DNA of 64,000 bases, taken from contig NC_007651.1 in the NCBI RefSeq assembly GCF_000012365.1, positions 682,001 through 746,000 on the forward strand, given 5' to 3'. This DNA comes from Burkholderia thailandensis E264. GTDB lineage: Bacteria; Pseudomonadota; Gammaproteobacteria; Burkholderiales; Burkholderiaceae. A program made the position numbers and the translations under genes. Below the pieces are notes generated by a model. The model had not been told where the DNA came from. It ran no database searches and saw only the letters and a program-made list of their open reading frames with translations. This document shows, piece by piece, positions 9,140 to 18,149 of the stretch. The number at the start of each line of letters is the position of its first letter. The first letter of the stretch is position 1.

Positions 9140-10588
9140 TCAGCGGCCGCGCTGGCCGCTGCGCGACGAACGGTTGCGGTTCGCATGCGCGCCGCCGCCG
9201 TTCGAAGCGCCATTGCCCGCCGGCCGTCCGCCGCCGCGTGCCTGCGGCTTGGCGGCCTTTGCCTGCGTGCCGCCGTCTCGCCGCGCGGCGGGCTGACCCT
9301 GCTGCGCCTGCGGCTGGCTCGCCGCGCGCGGTGCGCGATTGCCGCGGCCGGCGTTTCCTGCGCTACCGCCGCCGTTACCGCCGTTAGCGCCGCCGCCGTT
9401 ACCGCCGCGCTGCCCGCGCCGCTGGATCGGCTCCGGCTTCGCGTTCGGGTCCGGCTCGAAGCCCGGGATCACTTCCTGCGAAATCTCGCGCTTGATGAGC
9501 CGTTCGATGTCGCGCAGCAACTGCTTTTCGTCGACGCACACGAGCGACACCGCCTCGCCGTTCGCGCCCGCGCGGCCGGTGCGGCCGATTCGGTGCACGT
9601 AGTCCTCGGGGACGTTCGGCAGATCGAAGTTCACGACGTGCGGCAATTGATCGATATCGATCCCGCGCGCGGCGATGTCGGTCGCGACGAGCACCTGCAG
9701 CGTGCAGTTCTTGAACTCGGACAGCGCGCGCGTGCGCGCCGACTGGCTCTTGTTGCCGTGGATCGCCATCGCGCTGATGCCGTCCTTCGTCAGTTGCTCG
9801 GCCAGCCGGTTCGCGCCGTGCTTCGTGCGCGTGAACACGAGCACCTGGAACCAGTTGTGCTCGCGGATCAGATGCGTGAGCAGTTCGCGCTTGCGATCGC
9901 GATCGACCGGGTGGATCTTCTGCGCGATCGTCTCGGCCGTCGTGTTGCGGCGCGCGACCTCGATCAGCGCGGGCGAATCGAGCAGGCTGTCCGCGAGCGA
10001 CTTGATCTCGTCGGAGAAGGTGGCCGAGAACAGCAGGTTCTGGCGCTTCGCCGGCAGCTTCGCGAGCACGCGCTTGATGTCGTGGATGAAGCCCATGTCG
10101 AGCATCCGGTCGGCTTCGTCGAGCACGAGGATGTCGAGGCTCGATACGTCGATCGTCTTCTGCTGCATGTGATCGAGCAGGCGCCCCGGCGTCGCGACGA
10201 CGATGTCGACGCCGCGCTTCAACGCGTCGATCTGCGGATTGATGCTGACGCCGCCGAACATCACGGTCGAGCGCAGCTTCACGTACTTGCTGTACGCGCG
10301 CACGCTTTCCTCGACTTGCGCGGCGAGCTCGCGCGTCGGCGTGAGGATGAGCGCGCGCACCGCGCGGCGCGCGCCGCGGTTTTCCGCGTAGAACGCGTGC
10401 AGGCGTTGCAGGATCGGCAGCGTGAAGCCGGCGGTCTTGCCGGTGCCCGTCTGCGCGCCGGCGAGAAGATCGCCGCCGCCCAGTACGGCGGGAATGGCCT
10501 GAGCCTGGATTGGCGTGGGCTGCGTATAGCCCAGCTCGTTGACGGCCCGCACGAGCGGTTCGGCGAGACCGAGAGATGCGAAAGACAT
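9140..10588 (-). CDS. rhlE: DEAD-box ATP-dependent RNA helicase
   Basis: A 482-residue RNA helicase with the full motif set in order: Q motif (YTQPTPIQ), motif I AQTGTGKT, Ia PTRELAAQ, Ib [28 protein letters not shown] and [12 protein letters not shown]. The first about 380 residues are the two RecA-like domains; the remaining about 100 are a basic Gly/Arg/Asn-rich tail (repeated GGNGGG and RGQRGG) typical of RhlE-type proteins and likely to bind RNA. Such helicases act in ribosome assembly and RNA decay. The start at 10588 ([16 protein letters not shown]) matches the family. It is transcribed in the same direction as the cytochrome operon but separated from it by a terminator. Confidence 0.96.
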   Translation of the reverse strand: MSFASLGLAEPLVRAVNELGYTQPTPIQAQAIPAVLGGGDLLAGAQTGTGKTAGFTLPILQRLHAFYAENRGARRAVRALILTPTRELAAQVEESVRAYSKYVKLRSTVMFGGVSINPQIDALKRGVDIVVATPGRLLDHMQQKTIDVSSLDILVLDEADRMLDMGFIHDIKRVLAKLPAKRQNLLFSATFSDEIKSLADSLLDSPALIEVARRNTTAETIAQKIHPVDRDRKRELLTHLIREHNWFQVLVFTRTKHGANRLAEQLTKDGISAMAIHGNKSQSARTRALSEFKNCTLQVLVATDIAARGIDIDQLPHVVNFDLPNVPEDYVHRIGRTGRAGANGEAVSLVCVDEKQLLRDIERLIKREISQEVIPGFEPDPNAKPEPIQRRGQRGGNGGGANGGNGGGSAGNAGRGNRAPRAASQPQAQQGQPAARRDGGTQAKAAKPQARGGGRPAGNGASNGGGAHANRNRSSRSGQRGR

Positions 10589-10650
10589 AAATACTCTTGA
10601 TTATTGGTAAGGCGGCGTCCTCGCGGCCCGTGCGAAAAACGGACGTCACC

Positions 10651-10696
10651 GGAAAAACAAAAGGGGCGCGGCCGCGGTTCCCCGCAGCCGCGCCCC
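10651..10696 (-). terminator. Rho-independent terminator of the cytochrome c operon
   Basis: A 10-bp perfect stem, GGGGCGCGGC (10663-10672) paired with GCCGCGCCCC (10687-10696), is followed on the minus strand by a T-rich run (10652-10662). It lies 18 bp past the stop of the cytochrome gene and upstream of rhlE. Confidence 0.88.
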
Positions 10697-10714
10697 GTTA
10701 GCGTCACCCGATAC

Positions 10715-12013
10715 TTAGTCGAGCGGTGCGGAACGCAGGTCGCTCACCTGTTGCGGTGAAACCGGCGAACCGTTGTTGCCCCACGACATCCGGATGTACG
10801 TGACGACCGCCGCGACTTCCTGGTTCGACAGCGACTGCGCGAACGGCGGCATCCCATACGGACGCGGATTCTTGAACGTGCTCGGCGGATAGCCGCCGTT
10901 GAGCACCATGCGGATCGGATTGACGGCCGATTCCATCATGATCGAACGGTTCTGCGCGAGCGGCGGGTAAGCGGTCGGCTTGCCTTCGCCCTGCGCGCCG
11001 TGACAGGTCGCGCAGTTGTCCTTGTAGATCTTCTGGCCCTGCCCGAGGAGCGCGTTGCCGAACTGCGGCGACGGTTCGTACTGCATGTTCTTCGGCGCTT
11101 CGGCCTTCTGCGGGATCGACTTCAGGTAAGTCGACATCGCGCGCGTATCCTCGTCTGTCATGTACTGCAGGCTGTTGTGGACGACGTCCGCCATCGGGCC
11201 GAACACCGCGCCCTTGTGCGATACGCCGGCCTGCAGCAGGTCGGAGAGCTCCTGCACGTGCCAGTCGCCCAAGCCGAGCTCCTTGTCGTTCGTGAGCGAC
11301 GGCGCATACCAGTTCTGCAGCGGGATCAGGCCGCCCGCGAAGGCCGCCGAGCTCACCGGGCCGCCCATCATGTTGATCGACGTGTGGCACATCGAGCAAT
11401 GGCCAAGGCCTTCGACGAGGTACGCGCCGCGGTTCCATTCGACCGACTTCGTCGGGTCCGGCTTGTACTCGCCTTCCTTGAAGAACAGCGTGCGCCAGCC
11501 GATCAGCAGGTTGCGGTTGTTGAACGGGAAGCGCAGCTCGTGCGGGCGGCTCGGCGTGCTGACCGGGGCGACCGAGCGCAGGTACGCGTAGATCGCGTCC
11601 GAATCCGCACGCGTGACCTTCGTGTAGCTCGCGAACGGGAAGCCCGGGTAGAGCAGGCTGCCGTCCTTCGATCGGCCCGTGTGCATCGCGCGGTAGAAGT
11701 CGTCCGACGTCCACTTGCCGATGCCGGCCTGATCGTCCGGCGTGATGTTCGGCGTGTACATCGTGCCGAACGGCGTCGCCATCGGCAGGCCGCCCGCGAA
11801 CGGCTTGCCGCCGCGCACGGTGTGGCACGCGATACAGTCGCCGACGCGCGCGAGGTATTCGCCCTTCTTGACGAGCGCTGCCTGGTCGGCGGGCGTCGCG
11901 GCGACGGCGGCGTTGCCGTGCAGCGTGTCGTTGCCCGGCCACAGGACGGGCACGAGGGCCGCTGCCGCGACGATCGCGACAGCCGAGAGTGCAAACAGGG
12001 ACTTGCGTTTCAT
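10715..12013 (-). CDS. Tri-haem cytochrome c (alcohol/gluconate dehydrogenase cytochrome-subunit type)
   Basis: A 432-residue exported cytochrome with three CxxCH haem sites: CIACH (about 60), CSMCH (about 208) and CATCH (about 337). Residues 1-28 (MKRKSLFALSAVAIVAAAAL) form a signal peptide or membrane anchor. The three-domain plan and length match cytochrome c subunits of membrane alcohol, gluconate and sorbitol dehydrogenases, which pass electrons to ubiquinone or an oxidase. No flavin or PQQ dehydrogenase gene is adjacent, so the donor is unknown. It follows a second cytochrome gene by 19 bp. Confidence 0.92.
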   Translation of the reverse strand: MKRKSLFALSAVAIVAAAALVPVLWPGNDTLHGNAAVAATPADQAALVKKGEYLARVGDCIACHTVRGGKPFAGGLPMATPFGTMYTPNITPDDQAGIGKWTSDDFYRAMHTGRSKDGSLLYPGFPFASYTKVTRADSDAIYAYLRSVAPVSTPSRPHELRFPFNNRNLLIGWRTLFFKEGEYKPDPTKSVEWNRGAYLVEGLGHCSMCHTSINMMGGPVSSAAFAGGLIPLQNWYAPSLTNDKELGLGDWHVQELSDLLQAGVSHKGAVFGPMADVVHNSLQYMTDEDTRAMSTYLKSIPQKAEAPKNMQYEPSPQFGNALLGQGQKIYKDNCATCHGAQGEGKPTAYPPLAQNRSIMMESAVNPIRMVLNGGYPPSTFKNPRPYGMPPFAQSLSNQEVAAVVTYIRMSWGNNGSPVSPQQVSDLRSAPLD

Positions 12014-12032
12014 TGTGTCTGTCTCCCTTGCC

Positions 12033-12794
12033 TTATTGCGGTTCGCTGCCGCAGGCGAGCGGAGTCTTCATCGAACGGGCCGGGGCCGGCACGGGGTTGG
12101 CGGGCGCCGGCTGCGCGGCGAGCCACGCGGTGACGGCGGTCACGTCCTCGTCGGACAGCTTGCTCGCGACCTCGTGCATGCAGTCGGGCGCCTTCGCATG
12201 ACGCGTGCCCGAACGCCACGCGCCGATCTGCGCGCTCAGATAGTCGCTGTGCAGGCCGACGAGGCCGGGAATCGCGGGCTGCATGCCGGTGAGCGCGGTG
12301 CCGTGGCACGCGACGCACGCGGGCAGCTTGCGCGCCGGATCGCCGTGCAGCGCGAGCTGCTTGCCGCGTTCGACGACGGCGGCGGGCACCGTCGTCGTCG
12401 TCGGCGTCGGGTACGGCGGGCGCTCGTCCGAGAAGTGCTGGGCGATCTCGCGCAGGTAATCGTCGCTCAGGTACGTGAGCAGATAGTTCATCGGCGGGTA
12501 CTTGCGGCGGCCGTCGCGGAAGTTCACGAGCTGGTTGTACAGGTACTCGGCCGGCTTGCCTGCCAGACGCGGGAAGTAATCGTTGTCGGTGCCTTGCCCG
12601 TGCGTGCCGTGACAGGCCGTACAGCCGCGAACGCGCTCCGCCATCGTGTCGGGCGCTTTCAGGGGCGCCTTCGCGGCGGCCGGCTCGGTGGGCTTGTTCT
12701 GCGCGTGCGCAGTGCTCAGCAGGCCCGCTGCGCCCATCAACAGAACGGCGAGCAGCGGACGGAAAAGGCGTCTAGAAGACACACGGGACTCCAT
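12033..12794 (-). CDS. Di-haem cytochrome c (c4-like)
   Basis: A 253-residue periplasmic cytochrome with an N-terminal signal peptide (RRLFRPLLAVLLMGAAGLLS then AHA) and two haem sites, CTACH (about 57) and CVACH (about 160), one in each half. That tandem arrangement is typical of c4-type electron carriers. It is the first gene of a two-cistron operon with the tri-haem cytochrome 19 bp downstream; together they look like an electron-transfer module between a periplasmic dehydrogenase and the terminal oxidase. Confidence 0.9.
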   Translation of the reverse strand: MESRVSSRRLFRPLLAVLLMGAAGLLSTAHAQNKPTEPAAAKAPLKAPDTMAERVRGCTACHGTHGQGTDNDYFPRLAGKPAEYLYNQLVNFRDGRRKYPPMNYLLTYLSDDYLREIAQHFSDERPPYPTPTTTTVPAAVVERGKQLALHGDPARKLPACVACHGTALTGMQPAIPGLVGLHSDYLSAQIGAWRSGTRHAKAPDCMHEVASKLSDEDVTAVTAWLAAQPAPANPVPAPARSMKTPLACGSEPQ

Positions 12795-13217
12795 TGTTAT
12801 TCGTCGGGGACCTGACCGGGCTCCGATCGGCTCGGCATGACGGCAAGAACTAACGAGGGGCAGGCAGCCGGGCTGCTGCGACGCGGAATTCTATCATCGA
12901 TGGGTAATGGCGGCTATTTGACGCGGAGGGCCCGGTTCCAAGCCGTGGTCGGGTTGCGACAATATGACGCGCGGACGGCGCGCGGGACCACGTCGAATGC
13001 CGGACAAGCTGCGCAGCGGGCGGCGAAGCCCGTACACTTCCGGGGGCGCGGCATCGGGGCGGTTGACCGATGCGCCGCCGCCGATTTCTATCCTTTCATG
13101 CGAGTCGATGAAGTCTTCTTTTTCCTGTTTGCCTGAAAACAACGGTCGATCCTTTCATGCCTTGCGCGCGCGGCGCGTCGGGGCCGCATCCGCTGCGCGC
13201 GGCGCGGGCGGTGCGCG
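12795..13217. other. Divergent intergenic region, nothing recognised
   Basis: A 423-bp gap between the cytochrome operon and the copD-like gene, which are transcribed away from each other. It must hold both promoters, but I cannot point to a convincing -35/-10 pair, and the short frames in it have no credible product. Confidence 0.5.
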
Positions 13218-14144
13218 ATGAAGCTCGACAGCCTCTGGTTCGGCCAGGCGGCGCTCGCCGCGCTCGGCGATGTCGCGTTCGCGGTCGCGGTCGGGTCCGC
13301 GCTCATCGGCGCTTGGCTCGCGAACGACGGCGCGAAGAGTGTGATCGCGCCGTCGCACCCCGCGTGGCGCCAGTCGCTGCGCTCGCTCGCCGTCGCGGCG
13401 GCCGTGCTCGTCCTGGCCGACGCTGGCTGGCTCGTCTATCAGGCCGCGGCGATGAGCGGCGCGGGCCTGCGCGGCGCGTTCGGCGCGATTCCGCTCGTGC
13501 TCGAGCAAACGCACGTCGGGCATGCGTGGGCCGTCGCGTGCGGCGGCGCGCTGCTGCTGTTCGCCGTCGCGCTCGCGCGACCGAGCGGCCCCCTCGCGGG
13601 CGCGCTGCTCGCGCTCGCGACGCTCGTCGTCGCGGCGGGCAAGGCCTCGCTCGGACATGCGGCCGATTCGGGCGCGTTCTCGGCCGCGGTCGGCGTGCAA
13701 ACCGTGCACGTCGCCGCGACGGCCACCTGGGGCGGGCTCGTGATCGCGGGCGGGATGGCCGTGTTGCCGGCGCTCGGCTCGTCGATCGCGCGCGGCGCGA
13801 TGATCCGCATCGCGCAGCGGCTGTCGGGCGCGTCGATCGCGGCGCTTGCGTTCGTGGTCGTCACGGGCGCGCTCAACACGTTGCGCGGCACGGGCGGCGA
13901 TTTCGTCGCGCTCGACGGCAGCACGTGGGGGCGCGTGTTGCTGCTGAAGCTCGCGCTCGTCACGCTCGCGCTCGTGCTCGCGGCGCTCAACCGCTTCTCG
14001 GCGCTGCCGCGGCTGCGCCGCACCGCGTCGACCGAGGATGCGCACACGTTCCGCAACGTGCTGCATCTCGAGGCGCTCGCGATGATCGGCGTGTTCATCG
14101 CGGCGGCGGTGCTGTCGTTTACCGCGCCGATCGCGGCGGGCTGA
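13218..14144 (+). CDS. copD: CopD-family copper resistance/uptake membrane protein
   Basis: A 308-residue polytopic inner-membrane protein with about eight hydrophobic helices. It resembles CopD/PcoD, which move copper across the inner membrane together with periplasmic CopC. Conserved-looking features are the His in EQTHVGHAWAVACGG, the LGHAADSG segment and VQTVHVAATATWGGL, with His residues in membrane helices as expected for copper ligands. No copC or copper sensor gene is adjacent. The ATG at 13218 opens directly into the first helix region. Confidence 0.82.
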   Translation: MKLDSLWFGQAALAALGDVAFAVAVGSALIGAWLANDGAKSVIAPSHPAWRQSLRSLAVAAAVLVLADAGWLVYQAAAMSGAGLRGAFGAIPLVLEQTHVGHAWAVACGGALLLFAVALARPSGPLAGALLALATLVVAAGKASLGHAADSGAFSAAVGVQTVHVAATATWGGLVIAGGMAVLPALGSSIARGAMIRIAQRLSGASIAALAFVVVTGALNTLRGTGGDFVALDGSTWGRVLLLKLALVTLALVLAALNRFSALPRLRRTASTEDAHTFRNVLHLEALAMIGVFIAAAVLSFTAPIAAG

Positions 14145-14473
14145 CGCGCGACGCTTGCCCGAAGCGCGGGCGGTGCGGAGACGGCGGCTCGGAGTGCCGC
14201 CGGCGCGCGGCGGGCCCGGCACGGGTTGCGGCGGCGGATGCCGGCCGGATGCCGGGGGGCGACAGGCCGGGGGCGACAGGCGGACGTCGAGGCCGGCTGC
14301 GCGCCGATCGCAGCGGCGCTCATCGTCGCAACGCGGGGCGGGCATCCGCTATCGGCCGCGCGACGTGCGGCCGGCCGCCGACACCTGACTTGATCGGCCG
14401 ATTCGCCGCACGGCTGCCCAGCCGATCAGCCGATCAGCGGCTCGGCCGCTTACCCGCGCGGCCGCGCGCATCG
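14145..14473. other. GC-rich intergenic region
   Basis: About 330 bp between convergent genes, with short imperfect repeats of GCCGGATGCCG (14220-14260) and CGATCAGC/GATCGGC (14390-14440). No gene or clean terminator seen. Confidence 0.4.
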
Positions 14474-15622
14474 TCACCACTCGGCGACGCTGCCGTCCGC
14501 GTGCCGCCACACCGGATTGCGCCACCGGTGCCCGGTCTTCGCCATCTCCCGCACTTTTTCCTCGTCGACGTCGATGCCGAGCCCCGGCTCCTGCGGAATC
14601 GCGACGAAGCCGTCCGCGTAGCGGAACACCTCGGGGTTGCGGAGATAGTCGAGCAGATCGCTGCCCTGGTTGTAGTGGATGCCGAGGCTCTGTTCCTGAA
14701 TGAACGCGTTGTAGCTGACGGCATCGAGCTGCAGGCACGCTGCGAGCGCGATCGGCCCGAGCGGGCAGTGCAGCGCGAGCGCGACGTCGTAGCTTTCCGC
14801 GAGCGTCGCGATTTTGCGGCACTCGGTGATCCCGCCCGCGTGCGACGCATCGGGCTGCACGATGTCGACGTAGCCGCCTTCGAGGATGTACTTGAAGTCC
14901 CAGCGCGAGTAGAGCCGTTCGCCGAGCGCGATCGGCGTGCTCGTTTGGTTCGCGATGTCGCGCAGCGCCTCGGCGTTCTCCGACAGCACGGGCTCCTCGA
15001 TGAACATCAGCTTGTACGGATCGAGCTCCTTCGCGAGCACTTTCGCCATCGGCTTGTGCACGCGGCCGTGGAAATCGACGCCGATGCCGACGTAAGGGCC
15101 CACCGCGTCGCGCACCGCCGCGACGTTCGCGATCACCTTGTCGACCTTGTCGAAAGTGTCGACGATCTGCAATTCCTCCGAGCCGTTCATCTTCACGGCC
15201 TGGAAGCCGCGCTCGACGACCGCGCGCGCGTTGTTCGCGACGTCGCTCGGCCGGTCGCCGCCGATCCATGAATACACCTTGATCCGGTCGCGCACGGGGC
15301 CGCCGAGGAGGGTATGGACGGGCGCGCCGTGATGCTTGCCCTTGATGTCCCAGAGCGCCTGGTCGATGCCCGCGATCGCGCTCATCGCGATCGGGCCGCC
15401 GCGGTAGAAGCCCGCGCGGTACATCACCTGCCAGTGGTCCTCGATGCGAAGCGGGTCCTGGCCGACGAGGTAGTCGGCGAGCTCGTGCACGGCCGCCTCG
15501 ACCGTGTGCGCGCGGCCTTCGACGATCGGCTCGCCCCAGCCGACGATGCCCGCGTCGGTCTCGATCTTCAGGAACAGCCATCGAGGCGGCACGATGAAGG
15601 TTTCGAGGCGGGTGATTTTCAT
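14474..15622 (-). CDS. dgoD: D-galactonate dehydratase
   Basis: Enolase-superfamily enzyme that removes water from D-galactonate to give 2-keto-3-deoxy-galactonate (DeLey-Doudoroff pathway). The 382-residue length equals that of E. coli DgoD, and the sequence is closely similar along its whole length (MKIT start, [38 protein letters not shown]). Family catalytic and metal residues are present: Asp183 and His185 in DFHGR, Glu209 in FIEEP, Glu235 in GERL, and His285 in HCPLGP. No other dgo genes (kinase, aldolase, transporter) are adjacent. Confidence 0.95.
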   Translation of the reverse strand: MKITRLETFIVPPRWLFLKIETDAGIVGWGEPIVEGRAHTVEAAVHELADYLVGQDPLRIEDHWQVMYRAGFYRGGPIAMSAIAGIDQALWDIKGKHHGAPVHTLLGGPVRDRIKVYSWIGGDRPSDVANNARAVVERGFQAVKMNGSEELQIVDTFDKVDKVIANVAAVRDAVGPYVGIGVDFHGRVHKPMAKVLAKELDPYKLMFIEEPVLSENAEALRDIANQTSTPIALGERLYSRWDFKYILEGGYVDIVQPDASHAGGITECRKIATLAESYDVALALHCPLGPIALAACLQLDAVSYNAFIQEQSLGIHYNQGSDLLDYLRNPEVFRYADGFVAIPQEPGLGIDVDEEKVREMAKTGHRWRNPVWRHADGSVAEW

Positions 15623-15992
15623 GGCGGGTGTCTCCTTGTATCTTCGATTTGCTTCGGATCTCGGTGGGCTGCGCGCAGCGCCAGCGGCCGAACCGGTGGG
15701 CTGCCGCGGCACGGCTTGTGCCTTTTGCGAGACCGTCGGCGGGCTGTCTGCTTGAATCACGCGTGAATCGTACAGCGGCGTCGCGCGAAAGTAGTATCGA
15801 TCGCGACGTTGTGCACATAGTGAGCGCGGCGGCGCGCGAGTCGGGTCGGGTGCGATTTGTCGCCCGTCGCTCGCGGCTCGTCGCCCGGGCGGTTGCGATT
15901 CGCCCGGCCGGGCGTTACCGTACGCCACCGGCCGGTCGTCAGAGCGCGGCGCCGCCGCGCCGCCGCGCCGGAACCGATCCAAGGAGGCGACG
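15623..15992. other. Divergent intergenic region upstream of dgoD
   Basis: About 370 bp between dgoD and the broken GFA gene. It ends in a GGAGG-type ribosome site (about 15981-15985) for the latter. No other feature is supported. Confidence 0.4.
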
Positions 15993-16339
15993 ATGCTTTA
16001 CACCGGTGGCTGCCATTGCGGCAAGGTCAGGTTCGAGGTGGAAGGGGAGATCGACGCGGCGTGCGCGTGCAACTGCTCGATGTGCGTGCGCAAGGGTTCG
16101 CTGCTGTGGTTCGTGCCGCGCGACGCATTCCGCCTGAAAACGCCCGATGAGGACGCGGCGACCTATCTGTTCAACAAGCACGTGATCCGGCATCGGTTCT
16201 GCCCGACCTGCGGAATTCATCCGTTCGCCGAAGGCACGGACCCGAAGGCAACGCGATGGCGGCCGTCAACCTTCGCTGCGTCGACGGCCTCGATCTCGAC
16301 GCGCTGAGCGTCCGGCATTTCGACGGACGCGCGCTCTGA
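15993..16339 (+). pseudogene. GFA/CENP-V-family zinc protein gene with a one-base frameshift
   Basis: The frame starting at 15993 encodes a typical GFA-domain protein ([16 protein letters not shown]) with zinc-binding Cys pairs CHC (7-9), CNCSMC (26-31) and CPTC (70-73), related to glutathione-dependent formaldehyde-activating proteins. After residue 85 (GTDPKA) it departs into nonsense ending at 16307, while the next frame gives the expected ending, MAAVNLRCVDGLDLDAL to HFDGRAL, with a stop at 16337-16339. Adding one G to the GG at 16247-16248 would restore one frame of about 115 residues. A true mutation or a sequencing error are both possible. Confidence 0.82.
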
Positions 16340-16466
16340 GCGCTTCGCGCGTTGCGCTGACATCGTCGCGTCACGCATCCCGTCATAAGGTGTCGGCGCC
16401 GACGCGCACGGCGAACGCCGTTCGCGTCGTTTCCTTTCCGCAGACCTACCGACAACCGGACGAAAC

Positions 16467-18149
16467 ATGTCGAACAAGCCAGCCCCCGATGCGCCGCCGA
16501 CCGAGCAGCCTTGCGCCGTCTCCCGCCGCGGCTTTCTCAAGTTCGCCGGCGTATCCGGGCTCGCGACCGCCGCGAGCGGCCTCGCGGCGGCGCGCGCAGC
16601 CGCTGCCGCGCCCGACGGCACGCCCGAGCAGATTCATCTGACCTGGGGCGACGCCGACGCGAACGAAGTCGTCGTGTCGTGGGCTTCGCTCGCGGCCGCG
16701 ACGAACCCGCGCGTGCGCTTCGCGGGGCCGAACGAAGCGTGGCGAACCGCTCACGGCGTGCAGCGCACGTACACCGACGGCCTGAACGGCGAAGTCGTGT
16801 TCACGTATCACGCGCGGCTGCGCGGCCTGAAGCCGGGCGCGCGCTATCGCTACGAGGTCACGGCCGACAACGACGGCAACGCGGCGCAACCGTTCGCCGC
16901 GCACTTCGAGACCGCGCCGCGCGGCCGCGCGGCGTTTCGCTGGACGAGCTACGGCGACCTCGCGACGCCCAACACGGGCTGGGTGCTGTCGTCGCCGCAG
17001 AGCCGCTTCGCGGTGCAGGCGGTCGAGCGCTTCCAGCCGCTCTTTCACCTGCTGAACGGCGATCTCTGCTACGCGAACCTGAACCCCGCGCATCAGCCGG
17101 CCGTGTGGCGCGACTTCGGCAACAACAACCAGACGTCCGCCGCGAACCGCCCGTGGATGCCGTGCCCCGGCAATCACGAGATCGAGTTCCACAACGGCGC
17201 GCAGGGCCTCGATTCGTATCTCGCGCGCTACACGCTGCCCGAGAACGGCACGCGCTTTCCGGGCCGCTGGTACAGCTTTCGCGTCGGCGCGGTACTGTTC
17301 GTGTCGCTCGACGCGGACGACGTCGTCTATCAGGACGCGGCCGCGTTCGTCGCGGGGCCGAACCCGCTCGTGCCGGCGGCGAGCACCGGCAACGAGACGA
17401 TCGCCCCCGGCACGTCGCTCTACGTGCGCGGCTACAGCCACGGCGAGCAGACGCGCTGGCTCGAGCAGACGCTGCGCCGCGCGTCGAACGATCGCGACAT
17501 CGACTGGATCGTCGTGCAGATGCATCAGGACGCGCTCAGTTCGTCGAAGACGGGCAACGGCTCGGACAAGGGCATTCGCGAAGCGTGGCTGCCGCTTTTC
17601 GACCGCTACGGCGTGGACCTCGTGCTGTGCGGCCACGATCACGACTACGAGCGCAGCTTCCCGGTGCGCGGGTGCAATCATCGCGCGGGCGTCGACGCGG
17701 CGACGGGCGAGGTCGTCGATACGCTGCAGCCGCGCCCCGTCGTCACGACGGACCCGGCCGACGGCAAGTTCGACACGTCGCGCGGCACGATCCACATGAT
17801 CCTCGGCGGCGGCGGCACGAGCGCGCCGCTCGACGTGTACGGCGAGAACCCGGCGACCGGGCTGCCGCAGGCGCGCGTGTTCACGAAGCCGAACCGGCCG
17901 GTGCCGGGCCCGGCGCCGAACACGTTCGTGCGCCGCGGCGCGGATGCCGTGGAGGACGCGATCTGGTCGGCGCGGCGCGACACCGGCACGGGCTACGGGA
18001 TCGCGGTGTTCGATTACGAGCCGGGCGAGCACGGCGGCCACTCGACGATCACGGTGAACTACTATCACGCGCCGGGCGCCGACCAGAAGCCGACGGCCGA
18101 GTACGAGCTGTTCGAGACGATCGTGCTCAGCAAGCCGCGCCGCGCGTAA
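16467..18149 (+). CDS. Tat-exported purple acid phosphatase family metallophosphoesterase
   Basis: A 560-residue exported protein. Residues 19-27 (SRRGFLKFA) form a twin-arginine signal, so it should be folded in the cytoplasm and exported by Tat. An N-terminal fibronectin-like domain (about 50-150) precedes a metallophosphoesterase domain with the purple-acid-phosphatase motifs in order: SYGDLA, LNGDLCYAN, PGNHE, MHQD and GHDHDYER, which supply a di-metal site. It probably releases phosphate from organic esters in the periplasm or outside the cell. Its last 23 bp overlap the end of the convergent kinase gene. Confidence 0.92.
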   Translation: MSNKPAPDAPPTEQPCAVSRRGFLKFAGVSGLATAASGLAAARAAAAAPDGTPEQIHLTWGDADANEVVVSWASLAAATNPRVRFAGPNEAWRTAHGVQRTYTDGLNGEVVFTYHARLRGLKPGARYRYEVTADNDGNAAQPFAAHFETAPRGRAAFRWTSYGDLATPNTGWVLSSPQSRFAVQAVERFQPLFHLLNGDLCYANLNPAHQPAVWRDFGNNNQTSAANRPWMPCPGNHEIEFHNGAQGLDSYLARYTLPENGTRFPGRWYSFRVGAVLFVSLDADDVVYQDAAAFVAGPNPLVPAASTGNETIAPGTSLYVRGYSHGEQTRWLEQTLRRASNDRDIDWIVVQMHQDALSSSKTGNGSDKGIREAWLPLFDRYGVDLVLCGHDHDYERSFPVRGCNHRAGVDAATGEVVDTLQPRPVVTTDPADGKFDTSRGTIHMILGGGGTSAPLDVYGENPATGLPQARVFTKPNRPVPGPAPNTFVRRGADAVEDAIWSARRDTGTGYGIAVFDYEPGEHGGHSTITVNYYHAPGADQKPTAEYELFETIVLSKPRRA

